Source of the DNA: an uncultured Corynebacterium sp.
GTDB taxonomy: Bacteria > Actinomycetota > Actinomycetes > Mycobacteriales > Mycobacteriaceae
NCBI RefSeq assembly: GCF_946222835.1
Contig: NZ_CAMIHD010000002.1
Location: forward strand, 186,001 to 250,000
Direction of reading: 5' to 3'
Length of the DNA: 64,000 nt
Part shown: positions 41,107 to 49,717 of the stretch, piece by piece
How the letters are laid out: the number at the start of each line of letters is the position of its first letter
Numbering within the stretch: position 1 is the first letter of the stretch
The notes under the pieces: model-generated
Database searches by the model: none
What the model was told of the DNA's origin: nothing
Seen by the model: only the letters and a program-made list of their open reading frames with translations
Program-made: the position numbers and the translations under genes

Positions 41107-41934
41107 ATGCCACGTGCGGCAGTCTTAGGTAGTCCCATCGAGCACTCGTTGTCTCCAGTGCTCCACAATGCGGGCTACGAGGCCGCCGGGCTGAGCGGCT
41201 GGGACTACACTCGCTTCGAGGTGACAGCGGAGAGTCTGCCGGAGGTGGTGGGCGCTAGTGCTCCCGAGTTTGCTGGTTTTTCCGTAACCATGCCGGGCAA
41301 ATTTGCGGCCCTCCGCTTCGCGGACATCACAAGCGACCGCGCACAGCTGATTGGTTCAGCGAATACCCTAGTGCGTAAGGCAGAGGGTTGGTTTGCAGAT
41401 AATACCGACACCGAAGGCGTGCGTGGTGCACTAGCAGAGCTTTTGGGAGATTCTCCGGCACATCACGCACTGCTCATTGGAGCCGGTGGCACCGCGCGTC
41501 CTGCCTTGTGGGCGCTCGCCCAGCGTGGAATTACTACCGTTACGGTCCTCAACCGTTCGGACCGAAGCGCAGAGCTGCAGCCACTTGCCCAGAAATTAGG
41601 GTTGGAGCTTTCCTTTACTGGCTTCTCCGGTGACTTGACAGCAATTTCTCGCGCAGCCGATGTCATTGTGTCTACGGTTCCAGCCGCCGCGTTGGAAGAC
41701 TACGTCTTCGATATAGCCCACGCTCCGGTGCTAGACGTCATCTACGATCCGTGGCCCACCCCGTTGACCACGTGCGCAGCGGCTAACGGCTACAAGTCCG
41801 TCGGCGGGCACGTCATGCTCGCATACCAAGCATTCAACCAATTCGAGCAATTTACCGGGGTGGCTGCTCCCCGGGAAGAAATGCTGGAGGCATTGAACCA
41901 GGAACTGCAGCGACGCTCGCAGACGGTTAAATAG
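41107..41934 (+). CDS. aroE: Shikimate dehydrogenase
   Basis: A 275-residue NADPH-dependent reductase that converts 3-dehydroshikimate to shikimate. The substrate-binding half has GSPIEHSLSPVLHNAGYEAAG in two parts (residues 8-28) and FSVTMPGKFAA with the catalytic Lys. The cofactor-binding half has LIGAGGTARPALWALAQRG. GGHVMLAYQAFNQFEQFTG closes the active site. ATG with GAGGTAGAACCC before it, 31 bases after mltG. Fourth gene in the alaS run and first of the aro genes here. Confidence 0.95.
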   Translation: MPRAAVLGSPIEHSLSPVLHNAGYEAAGLSGWDYTRFEVTAESLPEVVGASAPEFAGFSVTMPGKFAALRFADITSDRAQLIGSANTLVRKAEGWFADNTDTEGVRGALAELLGDSPAHHALLIGAGGTARPALWALAQRGITTVTVLNRSDRSAELQPLAQKLGLELSFTGFSGDLTAISRAADVIVSTVPAAALEDYVFDIAHAPVLDVIYDPWPTPLTTCAAANGYKSVGGHVMLAYQAFNQFEQFTGVAAPREEMLEALNQELQRRSQTVK

Positions 41935-42034
41935 AAGGGGACTTCGCCAAGCGCGGGCAGCTACCGCGTGCAATAGGCGCTGCGAATTTCGCCTTATGGG
42001 CGGCTATGGGAAGCGCTTAGACGGCGGCTTGCTC

Positions 42035-42050
42035 TAACCTAAGGGCCGTG
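42035..42050 (+). promoter_or_regulatory. Leaderless promoter of the A24 peptidase gene
   Basis: TAACCT at 42035-42040 is followed by seven bases and then the GTG at 42048. The six-base element is identical to that of the YetF-like gene at 19105. Confidence 0.55.
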
Positions 42051-42440
42051 CTGATTTTCGGGGGAATAATCTATTGTCTATGGGCAGCAGCCTTATCCTG
42101 GTGGGATATTTGGCAGCGCCGCTTGCCGGATTGGCTGACGCTTCCGGCCGCAGCGCTGTCGCTTGCAGTGGCCAACTGGGGTGGGGCGTGGTGGCCAGGG
42201 ATATATCTGGTACTTGGGCTGGTCCACGCAGGCGTAGGCGGCGGCGATATTAAGCTGGCCGTGCCGTTGGGAATGCTGGTGGGGCATGTCGCTGGGTTTA
42301 TGGGGGTGGTGGCAGCCAGCGGATGTGCCTGCCTGCTCACGCTCGGTTGGTCTGTTTGTACCGGGCAGAATAAGAGCCCGCATGGACCCGCGATGCTGCT
42401 AGCCGCGGCCGGGGTCATGGTGTGCATGCACCCTCTTTGA
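42048..42440 (+). CDS. Short A24 prepilin peptidase
   Basis: A 130-residue membrane aspartyl protease made of the peptidase domain only, without the N-terminal methylase domain of PilD. Both catalytic Asp are visible: Asp20 in SWWDIWQRRLPD and Asp67 in GVGGGDIKL, the latter the GxGD motif. Four or so hydrophobic helices. It would process type IV or Flp/Tad-like prepilins, but no pilin or secretion gene is in the window. It has its own leaderless promoter although it sits inside the aroE-aroC cluster. GTG start. Confidence 0.87.
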   Translation: MLIFGGIIYCLWAAALSWWDIWQRRLPDWLTLPAAALSLAVANWGGAWWPGIYLVLGLVHAGVGGGDIKLAVPLGMLVGHVAGFMGVVAASGCACLLTLGWSVCTGQNKSPHGPAMLLAAAGVMVCMHPL

Positions 42441-42496
42441 GGGGGTGGAAGAACATATTGCCGGACCAAGTTGGTACCGGATAGGCCACGCCGTGC

Positions 42497-42511
42497 GATA
42501 ATACCCGCATG
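42497..42511 (+). promoter_or_regulatory. Probable leaderless promoter of aroC
   Basis: GATAAT at 42497-42502 is followed by six bases and the aroC ATG at 42509. There is no ribosome-binding site. The spacing is one base short of the usual, so this is less certain than the other cases. Confidence 0.45.
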
Positions 42512-43720
42512 CTTCGTTGGACTACTGCAGGTGAATCCCACGGCCAGGCTCTTATTTCTCTGCTGGAGCACATGCCCGCTGGGGTCCCTATTACCCGCGC
42601 CGATATTTCCCATCAGCTTTCCCGGCGCCGCCTAGGTTATGGCCGCGGTGCCCGTATGAAGTTTGAGGCTGATGAGGTCACCGTGCTGGGTGGAGTCCGC
42701 CATGGACTCACCTTGGGTAGCCCCATCGCCATCATGATTGGCAATACGGAGTGGCCCAAGTGGACCACCATCATGTCGGCCGATCCTCTGGATATGGACG
42801 ATGAGGACACTATTAAAGCGATGAACTCCGGCCGCGGTGCCGCATTGACTAGGCCGCGCCCCGGGCACGCTGACTTTGCCGGAATGGTGAAGTATCGCCA
42901 CAGGGAAGCGCGCCCCATCCTGGAGCGCTCCTCTGCGCGTGAGACGGCGGCCCGTGTGGCCGCAGCTACCGTGGCGCGCAACTTCCTGCGCGAAACCTTG
43001 GGCGTCGAGGTTCTCTCCCACGTGATTTCTATTGGCGCTTCCGAGCCTTATCAGGGGCCTGCGCCAGCGTTCGCGGACATCGAGGCTATCGATGATTCGC
43101 CGGTCCGCGCCTGCGATAAGGCGGCTGAAGCCTCCATGATTGCGGAAATTGAGGCCGCAAAGAAACAGGGTGATACCTTGGGTGGCATCGTTGAAGTTGT
43201 GGTCGATGGCCTGCCTATCGGGCTGGGCTCGCATATTTCCGGCGATGACCGCTTGGATGCACAATTGGCCAGCGCTTTGATGGGCATTCAAGCTATCAAG
43301 GGCGTGGAAATTGGCGATGGATTTGCCGAGGCTCGTCGTCGCGGTTCCGCTGCCCACGATGAGATGGTGCGAGCCGAAGAAGGCGTATCCCGCCTCAGCA
43401 ACCGTGCAGGGGGACTCGAAGGCGGCATGACGAACGGGCAGCAGCTGCGCGTGCGGGCGGCAATGAAGCCGATTTCTACCGTTCCGCGTGCCTTGCGCAC
43501 TATTGATATGGAGTCCGGTGCTGAAGCTACTGCCATCCACCAGCGCTCAGATGTGTGCGCGGTTCCGGCGGCGGGCGTCGTTGCAGAAGCAATGGTTGCC
43601 CTCGTTCTTGCGCGGGCCGTGCTAGAAAAATTCGGTGGCGATAGCCTCGAAGAAACCTCTGCGGCCATCGCCGCGTATGATAAGTACGTTTCGGACCGCC
43701 TTGCTTTTGACCAGGAGTAA
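42509..43720 (+). CDS. aroC: Chorismate synthase
   Basis: A 403-residue FMN-dependent lyase that converts EPSP to chorismate. The signatures TTAGESHGQAL at the N-terminus, GRGAALTRPRPGHADFAG near residue 110, RSSARETAARVAAA and the RRRGSAAHDEM block are all present. Length is normal for the actinobacterial enzyme. Starts a tight aroC-aroK-aroB-aroQ cluster, with aroK three bases after its stop. An unusually long antisense frame here is a shadow. Confidence 0.96.
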   Translation: MLRWTTAGESHGQALISLLEHMPAGVPITRADISHQLSRRRLGYGRGARMKFEADEVTVLGGVRHGLTLGSPIAIMIGNTEWPKWTTIMSADPLDMDDEDTIKAMNSGRGAALTRPRPGHADFAGMVKYRHREARPILERSSARETAARVAAATVARNFLRETLGVEVLSHVISIGASEPYQGPAPAFADIEAIDDSPVRACDKAAEASMIAEIEAAKKQGDTLGGIVEVVVDGLPIGLGSHISGDDRLDAQLASALMGIQAIKGVEIGDGFAEARRRGSAAHDEMVRAEEGVSRLSNRAGGLEGGMTNGQQLRVRAAMKPISTVPRALRTIDMESGAEATAIHQRSDVCAVPAAGVVAEAMVALVLARAVLEKFGGDSLEETSAAIAAYDKYVSDRLAFDQE

Positions 43721-43723
43721 GTT

Positions 43724-44260
43724 ATGACCACCCCAACCGCCGTTACGGGCCAACCTCGTCCACGCGTTGTTTTGGTGGGCCCGCCAGGTGCGGGTAAATC
43801 CACTATTGGCCGCCGCCTTTCCAATGCCCTAAGCTGCGAATTGGTGGATTCGGATCACCTTATTGAGCAGGCAGAGCACAAGCCTTGCGGGGAGGTCTTT
43901 AGCGAGCTCGGGGAACGTGACTTCCGCACCCTCGAAGCCGAGCATGTTGCGGCCGCATTGCGCACTACGGGGGTAGTCAGCCTTGGCGGCGGGGCAGTGC
44001 TCACAGACTCCACGCGCGAGCTGCTGGAGCGCCACACCGTAATCTTTTTGGATATTTCTCCTGAAGAAGGCGCACGGCGTACGTCTGGGGATAGCAATCG
44101 GCCGGTGCTTGCGTCCGACAATCCACTCGAGCACTACCGCAACCTCGTCGAAGCGCGGCGCCCTTATTACCAGGAGGTGGCCGATTACCGGGTACGCACT
44201 GACGCCCGGACCCCACAGCAGGTGGTGGGCGATATCCTCGGCTTCCTCGATACCCTGTAG
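43724..44260 (+). CDS. aroK: Shikimate kinase
   Basis: A 178-residue P-loop kinase that phosphorylates shikimate. Walker A is VGPPGAGKSTIGRRLS near residue 24. The substrate-binding DSDHLIEQ, FSELGERDFRTLE and SLGGGAVL motifs follow in the usual order, and RPVLA holds the lid Arg region. The first 15 residues are an extension before the fold. ATG four bases after the aroC stop. Followed by aroB. Confidence 0.95.
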   Translation: MTTPTAVTGQPRPRVVLVGPPGAGKSTIGRRLSNALSCELVDSDHLIEQAEHKPCGEVFSELGERDFRTLEAEHVAAALRTTGVVSLGGGAVLTDSTRELLERHTVIFLDISPEEGARRTSGDSNRPVLASDNPLEHYRNLVEARRPYYQEVADYRVRTDARTPQQVVGDILGFLDTL

Positions 44261-44324
44261 ATTCCCGCCGAGCTAACACTAGTTCCTCGCCCCATTGGCT
44301 CGGCGGCGAACGGAAAGGACCACC

Positions 44325-45395
44325 ATGCCCAGCATTGCCGTTAATGGACCACAGCCCTATGAAGTTCGCATCGGCACCGATCTCAACCGGGACATCGCGC
44401 AGCGCTGTGCGCAGATTGGTGCAGGCCAGGCTGGCATTATCTGCCAACCGCCGCTGCGTGCCGCGGCCGAGCGCTTAGCAGAACTCGTTGCCGCTGAGGG
44501 GGTGGAGCCTACGCTTATCGATGTCCCCGATGCTGAGGCCGCCAAGCAGCTCAACGTCATCGGCGGCGTGTGGGATCAGCTGGGGGAGAAGGGCTTTAAT
44601 CGCCGTGACGTCATCATCGGCCTCGGCGGTGGCGCCACCACCGATTTGGCGGGGTTCGCCGCGGCCGGGTGGATGCGCGGCATCAAGGTCATTCAGGTGC
44701 CCACCACGCTATTGGCCATGGTTGACGCGGCCGTCGGCGGCAAAACCGGCATCAATACCGCAGCCGGCAAGAACCTCGTTGGCGCCTTTCATGAGCCAGA
44801 TTCTGTGTTTGTGGATCTCGAGCGGCTCGAAACCCTGCCCGAGGCGGAGATCATTGCTGGCTCGGCAGAAATCATCAAAACCGGATTCATCCATGACCCG
44901 GTGATCCTTGAGCGCTATGACAGCGACCCCGCCGCATGCGTGGACCCGCAGGGCTATCTTCCAGAATTAATTGAGCGCTCCATCGCGGTGAAGGCCGCGG
45001 TGGTGGGCGAGGATCTCAAGGAATCGGGCCTGCGTGAAACGCTCAACTACGGCCATACCTTTGGCCATGCGGTGGAGCGCCATGAACAGTATCAATGGCG
45101 CCATGGCAACGCGGTGGCGGTGGGCATGATGTTTATCGCCCACCTGGCGCATGGGCGCGGCCTCATTGACGCGGAACTGGTGGAAAAGCACCGCCGTATC
45201 CTGCACAGTATTGGGCTGCCGACTACGTATAGGCCAGGGCAGTTCGCGGACCTGTTTGAGGCAATGACCCACGATAAGAAGAACCGCGACGGAAAGATCC
45301 GGTTTGTAGCCTTGACCGGGGTGGGAGAGACCACCCGCTTGGAGGGCCCCGATACGCAAGAGCTTGAGGCGGCCTACGCCGCGATTTCGGAGTAG
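44325..45395 (+). CDS. aroB: 3-dehydroquinate synthase
   Basis: A 356-residue NAD- and metal-dependent enzyme that cyclises DAHP to 3-dehydroquinate. The nucleotide-binding GLGGGATTDLAGFAAAGWMRG (two parts) and VPTTLLAMVDAAVGGKTGIN blocks are present. The metal ligands appear in the ETLNYGHTFGHAVE motif and the nearby Glu. The start is ATG 44325 with GGAAAGG before it; the open frame extends 30 bases further upstream without a signal. Ends two bases before aroQ. Confidence 0.96.
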   Translation: MPSIAVNGPQPYEVRIGTDLNRDIAQRCAQIGAGQAGIICQPPLRAAAERLAELVAAEGVEPTLIDVPDAEAAKQLNVIGGVWDQLGEKGFNRRDVIIGLGGGATTDLAGFAAAGWMRGIKVIQVPTTLLAMVDAAVGGKTGINTAAGKNLVGAFHEPDSVFVDLERLETLPEAEIIAGSAEIIKTGFIHDPVILERYDSDPAACVDPQGYLPELIERSIAVKAAVVGEDLKESGLRETLNYGHTFGHAVERHEQYQWRHGNAVAVGMMFIAHLAHGRGLIDAELVEKHRRILHSIGLPTTYRPGQFADLFEAMTHDKKNRDGKIRFVALTGVGETTRLEGPDTQELEAAYAAISE

Positions 45396-45397
45396 TA

Positions 45398-45826
45398 ATG
45401 AAGATTATTGTCCTCAATGGCCCGAACTTGAACCGCTTGGGAAAACGGCAACCGGATGTCTACGGCTCCACCACCTTGGCGGATGTAGAAGAGATGATCT
45501 CCTCGCGCGCCGCCGAGCACGGGGCAGAAGTAGAGTGCTTCCAGTCCAACCATGAGGGCGAGCTGATTGAGAAAGTTCATGCCGCCGCGGATGCGGGACA
45601 CCCCGTAATAATTAATCCCGGCGGATTTACCCATACCTCAGTGGCCCTGCGGGACGCCCTGGCAGAGGTCGCGGATGGCGCTGGCTTCATTGAGGTGCAT
45701 ATCTCTAATGTGCATGCGCGCGAGCCCTTCCGCCATCACTCCTATCTCAGCCCTATTGCCCGCGGCGTCATCGCTGGGTTGGGTGTCTTCGGCTACGTGG
45801 CGGCAGTGGACTACCTCTGCCAATAG
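45398..45826 (+). CDS. aroQ: 3-dehydroquinate dehydratase, type II
   Basis: A 142-residue type II dehydroquinase that forms the dodecameric enzyme converting 3-dehydroquinate to 3-dehydroshikimate. NGPNLNRLGKRQPDVYG contains the active-site Arg and Tyr lid; FQSNHEGELIE follows; IINPGGFTHTSVALRDAL and HISNVHAREPFRHHSYLS complete the site. ATG two bases after the aroB stop, so the genes are coupled. The cluster therefore supplies five shikimate-pathway steps: AroB, AroQ, AroE, AroK and AroC. Confidence 0.96.
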   Translation: MKIIVLNGPNLNRLGKRQPDVYGSTTLADVEEMISSRAAEHGAEVECFQSNHEGELIEKVHAAADAGHPVIINPGGFTHTSVALRDALAEVADGAGFIEVHISNVHAREPFRHHSYLSPIARGVIAGLGVFGYVAAVDYLCQ

Positions 45827-45945
45827 GCCCCCACGAACGGGCTGGGCGGCAGCCGGCTAGAAAGAAATCCGCCCAACTGCGGGGGTAGGGTCGATATACT
45901 GGGTGGATACTTTCTACACCGCAGTCGACCCAGAAGGATGAAATC

Positions 45946-47052
45946 ATGGCTTTGGCAGATACCCGTTTTAGTGACCGGCGCCGCAAGCTTGCCGCGGAAC
46001 TAGCCGGCCAGCGCATCGATGCCGTTCTGGTTACCCACCTCACGCACGTGCGCTACCTTTCGGGATTCTCCGGCTCGAATGGCGGGCTATTGCTGCGCAA
46101 GGACCTTACCGCGCAGGTTGCTACCGACGGCCGGTACACCACGCAGATCGCCCGCGAGGTTCCCGATCTGGAGGCTATCCAAGGCCGTGCAGTAGGAAAG
46201 GTGCTCCTGCAGCAGTTTGCCGATGTCGAGGGGCCGGTTCGAGTCGGTTTTGAAGCCGACTACCTCTCGGTCTCTGAGCTGAAGGACCTCGAAGAGTTCG
46301 CCCCGGAGTCGGTTACCTTGGTTCCCATCGCCGGGGTCATTGAAAACATTCGCTTGGTCAAGGATTCGCTCGAGCTAGAAAAGCTGGAAGAGATTGCCGC
46401 GCTGGCTAATCAGGCGCTGGAGGATCTGCTCGCCGCTGGTGAGTTGAGTGCCGGCCGCACCGAGCGCCAGGTGGCTGCCGATTTGGAATATCGGATGCGC
46501 ATGCTCGGCTCGGAGCGGGTGAGTTTCGATACGATCGTTGCTTCCGGGCCCAATTCGGCCATGCCACACCATGGCGCTGATGACCGTGTCATCGAGGACG
46601 GCGACCTTGTGACCATCGATTTCGGTGCGCACCTGCGCGGGTTCAACTCCGATTGCACCCGCACCTACGTGGTGGGTACTGCGAATGATTTTGCCAAGGA
46701 AATTTATGATGTGGTGTTGCGCGCCCAAGAGGCAGGCGTGGCAGCGTCGGTACCGGGCGCTAAGCTTGCCGACGTCGATGCTGCCTGCCGCGACATCATT
46801 TCTGCCGCCGGCTATGGCGACTACTTCGTGCACTCGACGGGCCATGGCGTGGGCTTAGACGTACACGAGGCGCCCTTCGCCGCTCAGACCGGGAAGGGCG
46901 AACTCGCCGCAGGCATGACCTTGACCATCGAGCCGGGCATTTATGTGCCTGGCAAGGGCGGCGTGCGCATCGAAGATACTCTTATCATCACCGATGGCGC
47001 GCCGAAGATCATCACCGCCGCGACGAAGGAGTTCACCGAACTCCCCGCCTAG
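45946..47052 (+). CDS. pepQ: Xaa-Pro aminopeptidase / M24 family peptidase PepQ-like
   Basis: A 368-residue creatinase-fold protein. The N-terminal domain is helical with VTHLTHVRYLSGFSGSNG near residues 26-43. The C-terminal pita-bread domain has the metal ligands in TIDFGAHLRGFNSDCTRTY (two Asp), STGHGVGLDVHE (His) and TIEPGIYVPG with the following Glu. It removes N-terminal residues before proline or cleaves Xaa-Pro dipeptides. ATG with AGAAGGATG upstream. In actinobacteria it precedes efp. The stop lies in a CTAG shared with the opposite gene. Confidence 0.93.
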   Translation: MALADTRFSDRRRKLAAELAGQRIDAVLVTHLTHVRYLSGFSGSNGGLLLRKDLTAQVATDGRYTTQIAREVPDLEAIQGRAVGKVLLQQFADVEGPVRVGFEADYLSVSELKDLEEFAPESVTLVPIAGVIENIRLVKDSLELEKLEEIAALANQALEDLLAAGELSAGRTERQVAADLEYRMRMLGSERVSFDTIVASGPNSAMPHHGADDRVIEDGDLVTIDFGAHLRGFNSDCTRTYVVGTANDFAKEIYDVVLRAQEAGVAASVPGAKLADVDAACRDIISAAGYGDYFVHSTGHGVGLDVHEAPFAAQTGKGELAAGMTLTIEPGIYVPGKGGVRIEDTLIITDGAPKIITAATKEFTELPA

Positions 47053-47945
47053 TGGCTAAGCACCTTGGAGTTGAGCAGCTGGGCGACGTTGCGGTTGCCC
47101 AGGTGCGTGAGGTGGTTGAAGAGGTTGTGCGGGACGGAGTATTCCCACTTGCCGGAAATCCAGCGCGTGCTGTCCGGTGCGCACATGCCGTGATCAATGG
47201 AATCAGCGCGTAGGTCGTAGTACTGTACGCCGGCGGCACGCGCCGCCTTGTACATCGCACTATTGACTTGGTCTTCACCGGTGCGTACCAGGCCCGCGTA
47301 ATCCAGATTGAAACCGGCGTCGGTGGAGCCTGGCGCGGACGTGCGTACCGGGCATACGGCACCGTTGCGGGCGGAGATGGCGGGATATCCTACAACGGTG
47401 ATGTGCGCATGAGGCGCAGCCTGGCGGATGCGTTGGATGGAACGCTTCATGCCGTCAGAATAGGGATTGGCGGAAGAAAGGGACGGGCGCAGAATTTCCT
47501 GGAAATCGTTGGCGCCGAACTGAATCAAAACATTCTTCGTTGCACCATTGAGGTCGTTATTGGCAATGGCGCCATTGATCTGCTCACCGAAGTCCTTGCG
47601 GTGCGACTGCCCTGCGGCCTTCGCGGCAGAACAGGCGTAGTTGGCTACGTGCTGGCCAGAAACCCGCTCCAGTTCGCGGCCTACAGTGCTGTGACCCTGC
47701 GGGCAGCCTTGCGGGGAAGGTGCACCCGGGGCGTCTTCAATGCCATGGGTAGCAGAGGAGAGAGCAGTGTCCGCGGCAGGGGACAGACTGGAGGTCGTGC
47801 CGATCTGGCCATAGGTAGGGTTAGCGAAGACAGAATCGCCAAACATCACGGTCTGGGCATCCGCCGCCACTGCCTGGGGAGCGGTTAGTGCTACTAGAGC
47901 CGCGCCAGTAGCGGTAGCCACGGCTGAAAGCTTCTTGAAAGGCAT
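47049..47945 (-). CDS. Secreted SGNH/GDSL-type hydrolase
   Basis: A 298-residue exported esterase or lipase-like protein. A signal peptide runs to about residue 28 (AVAADAQ). The nucleophile Ser38 lies in the GDS motif FGDSVFANP. The oxyanion Gly and Asn blocks appear as AGQSHRK and QFGANDFQ. The catalytic His is probably in the HLTHLGN stretch near the end. Cys at several positions suggest disulphides. It interrupts the conserved pepQ-efp order and is convergent with pepQ, so it appears to be an insertion in this lineage. Substrate unknown. Confidence 0.85.
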   Translation of the reverse strand: MPFKKLSAVATATGAALVALTAPQAVAADAQTVMFGDSVFANPTYGQIGTTSSLSPAADTALSSATHGIEDAPGAPSPQGCPQGHSTVGRELERVSGQHVANYACSAAKAAGQSHRKDFGEQINGAIANNDLNGATKNVLIQFGANDFQEILRPSLSSANPYSDGMKRSIQRIRQAAPHAHITVVGYPAISARNGAVCPVRTSAPGSTDAGFNLDYAGLVRTGEDQVNSAMYKAARAAGVQYYDLRADSIDHGMCAPDSTRWISGKWEYSVPHNLFNHLTHLGNRNVAQLLNSKVLSH

Positions 47946-48209
47946 CGCAAAAATCCTTGGAAAGTATGTGAAAAATTAATACGGCAAAACTGTACCGTAC
48001 CTTCAGTTATCACTGCATAAAAACCATTAGGTGCATGTTCTCCCGACTGGTGCGAACGATGAAAAGTCCCGGAAGTTACTCCCTCGGCCAAGCTGGGGCA
48101 CAAACGTGGGGCAGAAACGGGGGACCAGTAATACCCCGAAAGTAAGTTGTCCGGTAGGCTTGATCATTGTTTTCAACCTTTAGTCCACAATTTCGGGAGT
48201 TTAACCGCA

Positions 48210-48773
48210 ATGGCTGATACTACTGATTTCAAGAACGGTCTCGTTCTGAAGATCGACAACAAACTGATGCAGATCGTTGAGTTCCAGCATGTAAAGCCGG
48301 GCAAGGGCCCAGCCTTCGTGCGTACCAAGCTCAAGGATGTTGTCTCCGGCAAGACCGTGGACAAGACCTGGAACGCAGGCGTTAAGGTAGAGACCGCTAC
48401 CGTGGACCGCCGCGATATGACCTACCTGTACAACGACGGCACCAGCTACGTTGTCATGGACGAGAAGACCTTTGAGCAGTTCGAGCTTCCGCCGGAGAAG
48501 TTCGGCGATGCCGCTCGATTCCTGCTGGAGAACATGCGCGTACAGGTTTCCTTTTACGAGGATGAGGCGCTGTTCGCAGAGCTGCCTATTTCCGTAGACC
48601 TCAAGGTCGAGCACACCGAACCTGGCCTGCAAGGTGACCGTTCCTCCGGCGGCACTAAGCCTGCCACCTTGGAGACCGGTGCGGAGATCCAGGTCCCGCT
48701 GTTCATTGAGATCGGCAACGTTCTCAAGATCGATACCCGTACCGGCGAGTACCTCTCCCGCGTCAACAACTAG
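48210..48773 (+). CDS. efp: Elongation factor P
   Basis: A 187-residue translation factor that relieves ribosome stalling at polyproline. The tip loop of domain I reads PGKGP at residues 30-34, with Lys32 at the tip. This palindromic loop is the actinobacterial form reported to work without modification of the Lys; no modification gene (epmA, dhs) is nearby, in line with that. Domains II and III are complete. The ATG at 48210 is preceded by GGGAG; the frame is open further upstream but lacks a start signal. Followed 12 bases later by nusB. Confidence 0.96.
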   Translation: MADTTDFKNGLVLKIDNKLMQIVEFQHVKPGKGPAFVRTKLKDVVSGKTVDKTWNAGVKVETATVDRRDMTYLYNDGTSYVVMDEKTFEQFELPPEKFGDAARFLLENMRVQVSFYEDEALFAELPISVDLKVEHTEPGLQGDRSSGGTKPATLETGAEIQVPLFIEIGNVLKIDTRTGEYLSRVNN

Positions 48774-48784
48774 GGCATCTGGCT

Positions 48785-49414
48785 GTGTCTGATAACACCC
48801 CTAAGCGCGACATTAACTACAAGCGGCACACCGCGCGCTATCGCGCACGTCGCCGCGCCGCGGACATCCTGTATGAGGCGGAGAATCGAGACATCGATCC
48901 TGTAGCCATCGTGGAGGACCGCATCGCATTGGCGCGCGAGGATCGCAATGCGGTAGCGCCTATTGCCGAGTACACCCAGGTTATTGTCAAGGGAGCAGCG
49001 GAAGAGCTTGACGCCATCGATGAGATTATCGCTCGCTACCTTTCCGAGAACTGGGAACTACACCGCATTCCTGCAGTAGATCGTGCTATCCTGCGCGTTT
49101 CGGTCTGGGAACTCCTCTTTAATCCGGATATTCCCACTGCCACCGCTGTAGTAGAAGGCGTAGAAATCGCCTCTCAGTACTCAAATGAACAGGCAGCCCC
49201 GTATATTCACGCGGTATTGGACGATGTGGCGCAGTCCCGCTCCGCCGAAAGCCCAATGTCTGCAGAGCACCAGGGCCTAGAGGACGAGGAACAGGATGCT
49301 GCTGCGGCCAAGGAAACTACAGATGCGGTACCCTCGGCCGAACCGGCAGAGACTGTGAGCAACGCAGCCGCAACTGATGAGGATTCCGCACCAGAGGAAG
49401 ACTCAGCGCAGTAG
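48785..49414 (+). CDS. nusB: Transcription antitermination factor NusB
   Basis: A 209-residue protein with an N-terminal all-helical NusB domain (residues 1-150) and a long Ala/Glu/Asp-rich tail of about 60 residues. The Arg-rich start ARYRARRRAADILYEAE and the IPAVDRAILRVSVWELLF block are typical. NusB binds boxA of rRNA leaders with NusE. GTG start 12 bases after efp, in the conserved efp-nusB order. The acidic tail is an actinobacterial feature whose role is unknown. Confidence 0.94.
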   Translation: MSDNTPKRDINYKRHTARYRARRRAADILYEAENRDIDPVAIVEDRIALAREDRNAVAPIAEYTQVIVKGAAEELDAIDEIIARYLSENWELHRIPAVDRAILRVSVWELLFNPDIPTATAVVEGVEIASQYSNEQAAPYIHAVLDDVAQSRSAESPMSAEHQGLEDEEQDAAAAKETTDAVPSAEPAETVSNAAATDEDSAPEEDSAQ

Positions 49415-49444
49415 CAGCGTCCCGTAGCGCGCGTCATTTAGCGT

Positions 49445-49630
49445 GTGCCTATATTCCGCCCGTGGCTGGCTTGGTTGAAACACCAGGTTGGCGGCGGGCG
49501 GTATTTTCATACGCTGATAGGCATGGGCAAATTCAAGAATCATGATGCGCTGGGCCACCTAGAGCTTTCTTGGCCCGCCCCGAACTTTGATTCTGAAGAA
49601 GAACGCCAGCGCATTCTCGACGGAGAGTAA
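49445..49630 (+). CDS. Small protein of 61 residues downstream of nusB, unknown function
   Basis: A short frame with a GTG start, 31 bases after nusB. The product is neutral to basic in the first half (PIFRPWLAWLKHQVGGGRYF) and acidic at the end (SEEERQRILDGE), with many aromatic residues. It has no signal peptide or membrane segment. No ribosome site is evident. Codon use looks like that of its neighbours and it is followed by a terminator region. I do not recognise the family; it could be a conserved small corynebacterial protein. Confidence 0.55.
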   Translation: MPIFRPWLAWLKHQVGGGRYFHTLIGMGKFKNHDALGHLELSWPAPNFDSEEERQRILDGE

Positions 49631-49643
49631 TTGTCTACAAGAA

Positions 49644-49698
49644 AAGCCCCCTTTCTGCCGACCATTCCCACATGAGCATTGGAGGGCTAAGGGAGCTT
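49644..49698 (-). terminator. Probable terminator of the YbjN pair
   Basis: On the minus strand AAGCTCCCTT (49689-49698) can pair with AAGGGGGCTT (49644-49653), one G-T pair, around a long loop, and then runs into TTCTT. It lies 20 bases past the stop at 49718. The 35-base loop makes the call moderate. Confidence 0.5.
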
Positions 49699-49717
49699 GA
49701 TTCTAAGACGGGATTAG

